A DNA stretch of 64,000 nucleotides. It comes from Gadus chalcogrammus (lineage: Eukaryota > Chordata > Actinopteri > Gadiformes > Gadidae). A program made the position numbers and the translations under genes. The notes below the pieces were generated by a model. The model was not told the DNA's origin. It made no database searches and saw only the letters and a program-made list of their open reading frames with translations. Positions 55,448-64,000 of this stretch are shown here, one piece after another. Numbering within the stretch: the first letter of the stretch is position 1; each line of letters begins with the position of its first letter. The stretch is from positions 1,508,083 through 1,572,082 of the forward strand of contig NC_079416.1 in NCBI RefSeq assembly GCF_026213295.1, given 5' to 3'.

Positions 55448-56490
55448 ATGGAGGGCGAAAAGCTGCGACAGGATTGGAAAAACCCAAATGTAAGTGTTTT
55501 CTCTGTAATTAACTAGTAATTATTTTATTAATTATACTCTGCAGCCCGGCCGCGGGCTTCGAAGCCCGGCCGTGGACTCTCGGAAGATCGCGAAAGTCCG
55601 CGGCCGACTTTCGCGGAAGATCGGCCGGGCTCTGCAGCCCGGCCATCGACCGGGCTGCAGACCGGGCTGCATATCATGTCGTATGATATACAGATCTTCC
55701 ATGTTCTAGTGACTCCAGGTTAAAAATAAGATTTATACTAATATATTATATTATATTTGTAATATTCTTCGAAGCCCGGCCGTGGACTCTCGGAAGATCG
55801 CGAAAGTCCGCGGCCGACTTTCGCGGAAGATCGCGAAAGTCCGCGGCCGACTTTCGCGGAAGATCGCGAAAGTCCGCGGCCGACTTTCCCGGTTCTCGGC
55901 CGGCAGCCCGGCCGAGAACCGGGCTCTGCAGCCCGGCCGTCGACCGGGCTCTGCAGACCGGGCTGCATATCATGTCGTATGATATCCAGATCTTCCATGT
56001 TCTAGTGACTCCAGGTTAAAAATAAGATTTATACTAATATATTATATTATATTAGTAATATTATATAAGTAATATTATATATACTAATATATTATATTAT
56101 ATTAGTAATATTCTATAAGTATTATTATATATACTAATATATTATATTAGTAATATTACATGGTTAATCAATGTATTTTTTGGCAGTACTATATTGTGTA
56201 CATAGCTATTATATATTGTACATAACATATGGCCATATCAACCAGTTCTGGCATATAATTCCTAATTCCTTCTTATTCGTTTTCTTTCAGGACTTCGTTG
56301 AGTCCACTGCCACCAGCCCCCCCACCACCTCTCCCTCATGCTCCTCCACCCCAGGCACCTCTTCCACCACCCCAGACACCCCTTCCAAGAGGAGAGTGCC
56401 AGGGAGCAGGCGAGGCATGAGGAGAGCGAGGCAAAGTTGGCGGAATGGTTGAGAAGATGTGATTCTCCACCATTCTCTCAAAAGCTGAGA
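55448..56490 (+). pseudogene. accessory-gene remnant of the Harbinger-like element (right arm)
   Basis: Exon 1 (55448-55489) reads 14 codons, 'MEGEKLRQDWKNPN', to a GTAAGT donor. A second exon after 'tttctttcag' (56291 on) encodes a Pro-rich stretch and then 'FQEESAREQARHEESEAKLA' and 'EWLRRCDSPPFSQKLRERV' before a GT-rich intron-like run. Small indels between the arms change the frame of the Pro-rich part. The acidic/Arg-rich coil resembles tails of Harbinger accessory proteins, which is an inference. The exons between are missing and the GC array lies in the intron. Confidence 0.55.
55540..55985. repeat. GC-rich palindromic tandem array (right arm)
   Basis: Mirror of 38154-38580. Three clean copies of a 33-bp unit (core 'cgcgaaagtccgcggccgac') lie at about 55798-55885, with a shorter block at 55540-55668. 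Leaders 'gtatgatatccagatcttcc' and 'gtatgatatacagatcttcc' close the two blocks. Confidence 0.85.
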
Positions 56491-57349
56491 GAGAGAGTGA
56501 GTGTATGTGTGTGTGTATTTTTAGGTGTGCGTGTGTGTGTATTTTTAGATGCGTGTGTGTGTATTTTTAGATGTGTGGTTCAGTGTTTCTTATTTAAGGT
56601 GTGGTATTTGAGGTGTGCTGCTACGACACGGGCCGCTACGGTACAGATGCTAATGAGCCGACACGCGCACACGCACGGCTACGCAACCTGAGCTGGATGA
56701 CGTATAGTCAACGCGACGACCACGGACATAATAAAGGCGACGAGCCTTCTTTCCCATTAAACGGTAAACAGTTCAACTGTTGGTGTGTTCTCTGTGTTGT
56801 TGTCCATTGTTGTTAAAACTCTGACTGGCGGCAGGCTTTATTATGGTCCATGCAGCGGACGCTGGGTGATGACGTGTTACGACGTGATGACGTATGCACA
56901 AGAGCCTTCCGTGGCCAGGCCACAGCTGCGACGGCCAACGGCCACGGCCAGATGGCCTAGTGTGAGTGCAGGCCAGAGAACAATGGGGCACGGTTAGGAG
57001 TGAAAACGGCCAACGGCCACGGCCAGATGGCCTAGTGTGAGTGCACCCTAATACCACCTTTAACATGTAGCTAAGTGACATTCAAAATAAAGGTATATTA
57101 CGAGGGACAAATAGTATTAATTTTTTTATTTTTTTTTAATACTTTATTTAAACATGCCAATTACAAAATATAAATACCATTTCAGGTTAAACATCTTTAC
57201 AATGGGTCTTGCTCGTTGCCCGAGACAATGGCAGCCAGTCTGTCTCTTGTAACATTACCAGGGGTCTGGTTATCTGCTAGGGGGCACGGGGAGGCCATGA
57301 TGACGTCACAGGGTAGGGTTGTCCCATTTGGTAGGGGATCGGTTAGGGG

Positions 57350-57408
57350 TAGCAATGAGGGGTAGCAATGAGGGGTAGCAATGAGGGGTAGCAATGAGGG
57401 GTAGGGTT
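57350..57408. repeat. 13-bp tandem repeat aggggtagcaatg, mirror 36735-36800
   Basis: Four to five exact copies of AGGGGTAGCAATG next to the right TIR of the Harbinger-like element. It is an expansion of a subterminal word. The left arm has the inverse copies. Confidence 0.85.
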
Positions 57409-57444
57409 GAGACAGTGAGCAAAGAAACGGGATTGGGCCTAAGT

Positions 57445-57660
57445 GGAAGGCAGGGGGAGGGGTTATTGGGGTTATTGTTATTATTGTTGTTATTGTTGTT
57501 ATTGTTGTTATATATTTATTAATATCTCCTACTGTATTCTATTTATTCTTTATTTATAAAAAAAAAGCACTGAACAAGATCTGCACCTTAATTTCGTTGT
57601 GTAAATACACTGTATTTAACCCGATGACAAATAAAGATTCTATTCTATTCTATTCTATTC
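57445..57660. mobile_element. non-LTR tail with (TATTC)n (right arm)
   Basis: Mirror of 36486-36700: (TTG/TTA)n at about 57474-57512, 'taatttcgttgtgtaaatac', 'gacaaataaagattctattc' and TATTC pentamers up to 57660. Confidence 0.65.
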
Positions 57661-58024
57661 ATATGGTGGAAGATGCAGTGACAAGTTCATCACAGCCAAC
57701 ACAGGGTTTCTGGAGTATCTGTGATGAGCTGATGGCTGACCGAGGAGTTGTTATCCAAGATCTTCTGTTTGAACGTAAAGTCAAGCTCGTCCTGCCAGCT
57801 TTCACCAGAAGAGGCCTTCCCTTGTCCGAAGAAGACACCACCAACACGGGGCGCATAGCCAACGTCCGAGTGCACGTTGAGAGGGTCATACATCGCCTGA
57901 AGAACTACAGAATAGTCTCTCAAACAGTGCCCATTAACCTTGCCCCGAAATTTGACAAGATTCTGAGAGTCTGTGCAGGTCTATGTAATCTTCGTGGGGA
58001 CATTATACAAGAAGATGAGGAATA
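57661..58024 (+). pseudogene. DDE_4-type transposase C-terminus (right arm)
   Basis: An open frame reads 'ICDELMADRGVVIQDLLF', 'VLPAFTRRGLPLSEEDTTNT', 'RIANVRVHVERVIHRLKNYR', 'LAPKFDKILRVCAGLCNLRG' and ends at TAA 58023-58025. 'MADRG' and 'HVERVI' hold the second Asp and the Glu of a DDE_4-type (Harbinger/ISL2EU-like) transposase. The N-terminal part with the first Asp is missing. A LINE/SINE tail (57545-57660) abuts the 5' side, so the gene was cut by that insertion. Upstream codons in the open frame belong to the tail. Confidence 0.8.
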
Positions 58025-58954
58025 AGATGTTCAATCAGTTATAAGTTAAACCAGTTGTAATGGTTACATGGTTAAAATGTTGTTTCTCTTTGTAGAATGT
58101 TGGTGTATTTTAGTGTCTCTCTTTTGTTCACATTTCTAGTCTAGGAACAGGCAAGGGCCTCTCATACTGATACAAGGTGTTATCCCCAACATTCTGCCAT
58201 TGTTATGTTTCAACAAGGTTGAACCGACCTGGTCTTCCGGGACATAGCTAGGGCCAGATACCTTATCAATGCTGAGAGTGCGTCTGTTCTCTTGTTCATA
58301 TATCCCCTTTTTGTATAATACTCGCCCCAACCCTTTGGTTCGACGAGTAGAGGGTTCGACAGCCAAGGAATAAGTCATCGACTAACCGGGTCCACTATAG
58401 ATTATTCAACCTAAGTCTGTATCTCGCTGTATTCCTGGAAAATAAACCATCTATTCAACCCTCTAATCCAACCTGTCAAGATGCTTTGATTTCGACTTCA
58501 AGAATTACTACTACGACTGAAAATACACAACGCAGAGTCTGTCCGAACAGTTTAGAAATAAGCTGAAATCTAACATCTTGTTGTTTATATTGTTCATTTT
58601 TACAAATCTATAACAAACTTTAACTGATATCTGTATTTTATACACAAACGTGATGTCTTTGTCAGTGAGGGTCAATAAAAACACATTTGAGGCATTTGCT
58701 AAATCCTTTAATGATTGAGTTAATACTTTGACATAATACTAAAAACTAATTACATTAAAAACAATAGCCAATAATATGTACAAATAGTTTTCGCCGGGTA
58801 TTTCAATGTAGCTGTCTAGCCATAGCTAGCTGGAGCTTTCAATTGGAGCTTTCAACACAAAGCGGAAGACAATAACATTTAAAAAGGGGTGTGGCGGAAT
58901 AAGGTGAATATGTATCTCTAATTCAAGTGTGTTTTCCTCGCCCCTCATGGGCTC

Positions 58955-59245
58955 TCTCTGAATGTTCAACACTCTGTAAAGTGCCATGAGACATGTGTAA
59001 TGTTTTTGCGCTCTATAAATAAAGTTGAATTGAATTGAGATCGATTGACAGGCCAAAAAAAGGCCTGCCTAGTCTGTGCTCGAGGCTGCTACTCACCCCT
59101 CGGTGTTTTGACTTTTTGTTTGGTTTTACAGGACTCCTCTTTGCGCCACACCATTAGTTCCCTTGCACTTACTGATTTAGCTCCCGTAACTCCCGTTACT
59201 TTATATTCTTATGTATTGTTATTGTTAATCCTTATCATTTAATAA
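58955..59245. mobile_element. LINE/SINE tail (right arm)
   Basis: Mirror of 34840-35135: 'gtaaagtgccatgagac', 'gcgctctataaataaag', 'ttgaattgaattgag'. Confidence 0.55.
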
Positions 59246-59260
59246 AGATTATTTATCTTT

Positions 59261-60541
59261 AGTGCTGTCAGTTTAACGCGTTATTAACGGCGTTAATGCA
59301 AACCAATTTTAACGGCGCTAATTTTTTTATCGCGTGATTAACGCTCTTTTGGCTTGGCAAACGTTGTAGTTTTTTAACCTACTGTCTAGCAACAACTAGT
59401 CACATTAGAAAAACTAAAACACCATACCGGATCTAGCTACACCGGAAACAAAAAAACAATCACGCCGCACAAACTTGTTGGGGCAAGCAAGGATACGGAG
59501 CGGGTGAATAACTCCTTAAAAGTGTGTGTGTGTTTGTGTGTAATTTTTTAGTTTTCCTTGCATGAAAAATACAATTTAAGTCCACAAACAACATATGTGT
59601 AATCCAGGGAATATAAAGACTGGGACCAGAAAATTATTACTTTCTCTCCATTGAAACCCATTCATATTTTTCGATCTCATAGGTCCCATGGGCTCTACCG
59701 GAAGGGGTGGGACTTTGCCACTCTATGTTATCATTAGCTGTTGGTCTTTCTGACAAATCGCAGTTCAAGGCCCACCTGGGTTGGACCACTTTGGGCAGGG
59801 CCGGATTGACAAATCTTAGGCCCCTGGGCACAAATGTCTGAAGCCCCCCCCCCCGAAAAAAATCAGGAAAAAATAATTCTATATATTTTTTTTATTATTA
59901 TTATTTTAACACACACATAATGACACATAAAGTGTAGCCGGCTTGGTCTTACTCCGCCGACTACTGCGTTGTGTTCAGGTGCATAGATATCACAGGACGC
60001 TGCAGTTCTTTTAAGACACTTTACTTTTAGTCTCTCAGGGGGGTTAACTGTCACATTAGGCCACTATATTGTTCAGAATCATTATATTGCTGTTCTTATG
60101 ACATTCGTTTTAATAATGAATTTTAAATGAATACCCTATTTAATAATACCATGTATAACTATTTTAAGAGTACAAACATTCATAAAAAAATAAATAAAAA
60201 AAAAGTTTCTTTCGTGTGGTGCCCCCCCACTGGCTGGGAATGGTTGGGACCCCTGGGCACAGTGCCGTGTGCCCTAATGGTAGATCCGGCCCTGACTTTG
60301 GGAGGGGCTCAGTTACTCCCCTCTAGACAAAATTGACTTGGTTGCGACATTTACAGTTTGTGAGTGTTGTGTCTGTTGAGTGAGTGAGAGGTTGCGGGTG
60401 CACAACTCAGGCTGCCGGACGGCGCTGCAAGGAACTTTTATAAACGCAATATTGTTATCACGCAGTAATCAGACAGCCCCGAAACGTTAACGGCCCACCG
60501 GGAATTCTCCCGACTTCCCGATTACATTGACCACTCCGCCA

Positions 60542-60574
<33 letters not shown>

Positions 60575-60960
60575 GGGGTGTTATTCGATAGCCTGGTAGT
60601 GTGTATAGGCCTACGCAGGGTAGGAATATTCATACTGGTTTTAATAATAAGTGTTATAGTATTTCCCATCTTTGCTGAGCAAGAGTTTTGTTCGAAAGGT
60701 CAGTGATTGAAACAAATAAAAGCCTGGGCTATTTTAGTTTTACGGTAGGCCTACCACTGTCATGCACCTACCCGATCTCAAGTGGACCGGGTTGAATTCA
60801 CTGCGGGTCTCTCTTCTTATATCCATCTTACCAAATATATTTTATTACTGTCCTTCTCAACACTCTGATCTCACTAAAATGCTAGCAGCACGAAATCAAG
60901 GGATATTTAGAATATCCTTTCTTTTATCGCGATTAAATATTTTAGTCGCTTGACAGCACT
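59261..60960. mobile_element. AGTGCTGTCA-ended TIR element (right arm)
   Basis: 1700-bp mirror of 33055-34817. The block near 60220-60300 reads 'gggccctgggcac'-type fish repeat words without the extra bases seen at 33720-33800, and the CA/GT run is at 60543-60571. It is probably the more accurate copy. Confidence 0.65.
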
Positions 60961-60964
60961 ATTT

Positions 60965-61629
60965 ATTTTTATTGATTTCACTTTGATTTTGAACAGCTGC
61001 TTCATTGCATGTTTCCTGGACGCTTGATGAAGCTAAGAAGCCCTTTGCTGATGCAGAGTTCATTAAACAATGTGCAATTCACATGGCTGGTGAAATCTTA
61101 AATCAAGAGGAAAAAATCAAAACAAAAGTTGTGGAGCTATGAAAGCAGGTGCCGAGGAAATGTCAGCTGAACACAAAGATCTGTTGCTGCACAACGATGT
61201 TCGCTGGCTGAGTAAAGGCCGTGTGTTGGAGAGGGTGTGCGACCTGCGTGATGAACGTGTGTCATTTTTATCCAGCCTGCAGAGCCCAAAAGCCCGCAAA
61301 TTTCTGGCGGGCTGACGCCAAGGTGTTGGCAGATGTTAATTTTTTGTGACATCATGTCTCATCTGAATCACCTTAACCTGCAGCTACAAGGCAAGAACCA
61401 CACTGTTGCTGACATGTACGAAGCGATTGAAGCCCTCCAGTCGAAGCTGGATGCTATTTAAACCTAATTGATCTAGCCCTCCTGCATTATCGCTAAAACA
61501 GTAATTATAATTAAAGCTAAATTTGCACATAAAAATGGCGAATTAGAAAAATGAAACGACATTTCGGCCCTTGGCATGGCATGTTTGACCAAATTTGGCC
61601 CTCTGGAAAAACTAATTGGGGAACCCTGG
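60965..61629 (+). pseudogene. hAT transposase remnant (right arm)
   Basis: Mirror copy of 32386-33050 with the same three protein segments on the plus strand (about 61010-61130, 61145-61300 and 61330-61455) and the same stops, so the decay is shared by both arms. Confidence 0.7.
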
Positions 61630-63103
61630 CATACAGTCTTTGATGGCACCTTTTTTGAATGTCCGTTGTGTGCTGGTTGAAAGAGAGTTTATTGTCTATT
61701 GTGAGTCCGAGGTATTTAAAGCTGTCAACTGTTTCTACTGTGTCGTTGTTGATGAGAGTGGGGGGCTGGGATGATGGAGTGCCTATTGTTATTTATTTTG
61801 TTTTGGAAATATTGAGATGCAGGTGGTTATGTGTGCACCATTTAGAGAAGTGTGTGACCAGAGTGTTGTGGTAATCCAATACAGAGTTATTGGCTGACAG
61901 AAGAGCTAGGATGGCAGTGTCATCTGAGTATTTGAGGTAGGTGGTAGTGTGGGAGGGGCTGGTGAAGTCATTAGTGTACAGGGTGTAAAGGAAAGGGCTA
62001 AGCACACAGCCCCGAGGGGCTCCGGTGTTGGTGGTGAGTGAAGGTGATGTGGTTGTGCCTACCCGAACAGCTTGCCGTCTGTCACTGAGGAAGTTGTGCA
62101 GGAGGTGTATCAGGATGGGTGGAGTGTTGAGGGGATGAAGCTTCTGGACGAGCAGGTGTCTTTGGATGGTGTTGAAGGCGGAGCTGAAGTCCACAAATAG
62201 GATCCTGGCGAAATTGCCTGGGGAGTGTAGGTGCTGGAGGACAAGATGAAGCAGGCAGGCGACAGCGTCCGCTGTGCCCCTTTTTTCCCTGTATGCAAAT
62301 TGAAGGGGGTCCAGATGTGGTTTTGACGAATGGGAGGATGGTTTTGGGCACCAGTTTTTCCAGGCATTTCATGATTATGGGTGTGAGGGCAATGGGGCGG
62401 CAATTATTTAGTTTGGTGGGTCGTGGTTTCTTGGGTACCGGGATTATAGTTGCGCTCTTCCAGAGGAGGGGTATTGTGGCAGTCAGGTAGGATTCACAGA
62501 AGAGGGAGTGGGCAATTGGAGCCAGCTCAGTGGCACAGGTCTTCAGCACCCTTGCTGGGATGCCGTCGGGTCCTGGGGCTTTGCTGGGCTGAGCTGGTGG
62601 CGGACTTCCTCCCCAATGATTCTTCCTCCAGGGGGAAGACTCATTGGGATCTATTGGGGGGAGAGCCTGCAGTGCTTTAATGCATTTGTCTGTGTAATCC
62701 TGTGAGTCAAACCGGTTTAAAAATGTATTTAGATCAGTGGGGAGAGCATCTGTGGTGTGTGCTGTTGTTTTGCTGTGAGTGGGTTTGTATCCAGTGAGTG
62801 TTTTTACCATCTGAAAGGCGTCTTTAGTGTTCTTGTTGCTGAACTTGTGCTCAAGTTTGTGTTTGAACTGAATTTTGGCCATGAGGGTTTTATTTTTTAG
62901 ATTGCGGTTTGCAGATCTGAGACCAGCTGTGTCCTTGAGCCTGAAGGCTGTGTGCTTCTCTCTCAGGCTTTTTTTTAAATTCAGAGGTAATCCAGGGTTC
63001 GGAGTTTGGGTATTTTTTTATTGCTTTCACAGGTATGGTGGTATGTACGCAGAAGTTGATGTAGTCGGATATGGCTGTCACTTTGGTGTTCAAATCTTAG
63101 AGT
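61630..63103 (-). pseudogene. L2/Jockey-type LINE reverse transcriptase (right arm)
   Basis: Mirror of 30914-32385. A continuous 266-residue frame (62882 to 62082) covers the linker and the first RT blocks up to a shift near 62290, and a second frame (62194 to 61793) holds 'VDFSSAFNTIQ' and 'YSDDTAI'. The C run near 62656 has six bases here and five on the left. Otherwise the translations agree. Confidence 0.85.
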
Positions 63104-63540
63104 TGACCTATAAGCTGACGGAGTTGACAAATCCATAACCATCACTCCATAACCTCTTAATGTGCTAATATAATATCATTTGTGAATATAGTAAAGGGTT
63201 AAAATGTTATTTCAGGGTTTTATTTACACATAAATGTACATACATAGCATGCATTACATTATTTAACCATACACATCTGACTTGTAGAGAATGGGCAGGC
63301 AGTGGTCTGCTTATTATTGTATAACGTGTAATGTTCCCAGCACATATATCTCTGTCTCTACATATGTATGTAAATATGTATGATTTTCATAACATCTTGT
63401 TATGAAAACTACATCCCACACCTTGAGGATTTTACATCCATCCATCCATCCATCCATCAATCAATCATGCCAAATAAATAGAAATCTGATTCTTTAGTCT
63501 TATTTAAGTAATTTTTTTTCAATTTGTATTGTAGGAAAGC

Positions 63541-63957
63541 ATGGCCAGACAGAAATTGTCAGTTGAGGAGCAAAGAAGAAGAAATAGAGAGTACCAACGA
63601 AAGAGAAGGGAAATATTAAACAGTGACCAAGAGAGCAAACATGCTATGCAAGAGAAGGAAAGACAAAGGTGGAAGAAGAGAGTTACAGACAAAAAAGTAC
63701 AAAATACAAATAGACGAGATGGGAGACAGGGCAAAGAGGAATTGAAGAAAGTATTGGAGAGAGGCAAAGAAAAAGGTCCAGACTGAAAAGATCCAATGAA
63801 GATGCAGTGCTGGAGGCTCACACCCCTCCAGATAGTCCGCAAGATCAGAACATTCAAGAATACAATGCCAGACACAGCAGTCAGTCTCTCAGACAGGAAA
63901 GGGAGAGAAGTAAAACGAGAAAAAGGCATTCAAGAGAAATAAAAACTTTGAAAGAGA
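63541..63957 (+). pseudogene. N-terminal exon of the uncharacterised coiled-coil gene (right arm copy)
   Basis: ATG at 63541, same 81 residues, same frameshift and same TTAA boundary as the left copy. The rest of the gene, if present, lies beyond the window after another copy of the TTAA element. Confidence 0.8.
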
Positions 63958-64000
63958 AGCTTAAAGGGGACCGATTATGCTTTTTCGACTTTTATGACCT

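Larger units (their letters stand above)
55209..57439. mobile_element. TAA-flanked Harbinger-like element with GC-rich array (right arm)
   Basis: Mirror of 36705-38917, 2231 bp, with TAA at 55206-55208 and 57440-57442. The same internal parts appear in reverse order. The TSD, TIR and Pro/Glu-rich exon support a PIF/Harbinger derivative without transposase. Confidence 0.8.
47121..64000. repeat. right arm of giant palindrome (cut by window end)
   Basis: Inverse of 30017-47096, 16880 bp. The last base of the window pairs with 30017, inside the right TIR of the TTAA element, so the arm is still matching where the sequence stops. In most comparable pairs this arm keeps the longer reading frame: LINE 62082-62882, DDE fragment 57597-58025, C2H2 gene 52561-52848, LINE tail 48161-48400. 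Confidence 0.95.

Noticed and set aside
30017..64000. treating the two arms as independent loci or paired genes
   Set aside because: Shared frameshifts and identical element borders in both arms show one sequence duplicated in inverse, so gene counts here should not be doubled.

Overview
The window looks like teleost (ray-finned fish) nuclear DNA that is almost entirely transposon-derived. Reasons: PIF/Harbinger elements with a spliced Myb-like accessory gene and a DDE transposase, an EnSpm/CACTA-like gene with C2H2 fingers, hAT remnants, L2/Jockey-type LINE reverse transcriptase pieces, solo LTRs with 4-bp target duplications, TIR elements with internal deletions, and GT/GA/CA microsatellites. 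I see no confident single-copy host gene. The best candidate for an unbroken spliced gene is a nine-exon SAMD3-like gene at 17.5-20.5 kb. One 100-N assembly gap lies at 21853-21952. I cannot name the species.

Layout of the non-palindromic part (1-30.0 kb). At 1-4.2 kb: a solo LTR and a double foldback made of the same repeat unit that forms the core of the palindrome. At 4.2-8.75 kb: a two-gene Harbinger element abutting a Harbinger-type MITE, sharing one TTA. At 8.87-12.9 kb: a gag-like pseudogene of a Ty3/Gypsy-type retroelement, split by two DNA elements whose target duplications are still visible. At 12.9-14.4 kb: two more TIR elements. At 14.4-20.5 kb: an EnSpm-like transposase pseudogene and the SAMD3-like gene, both on the minus strand. 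At 21.95-23.24 kb: a LINE. At 23.45-30.48 kb (minus strand): an uncharacterised coiled-coil/DDE-like TE gene, split by a solo LTR and by a 4.1-kb TTAA-flanked element that itself carries a 1.38-kb foldback.

The dominant structure is a giant palindrome. Positions 30017-47096 and 47121-64000 are collinear reverse complements, about 17 kb per arm with a 24-nt spacer, and the right arm is still running when the window ends. Each arm carries the same series: the N-terminal exon of the uncharacterised TE gene, a LINE, a hAT remnant, a TIR element, a DDE transposase fragment, a Harbinger-like element with a GC-rich array, a TA-flanked element, a C2H2 gene, a truncated Harbinger, satellites and the core repeat. 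The left arm is about 200 bp longer and mostly carries extra single bases that break frames open in the right arm. The centre falls on a hairpin-prone sequence also present at 3.36-3.48 kb. This could be a real inverted duplication, possibly started at the hairpin, or a long-read fold-back or gap-fill artefact. The sequence alone does not decide it.

These genes do not form a pathway. The biology is layered transposition: clean target duplications and one empty/filled site pair allow several insertions to be ordered in time.
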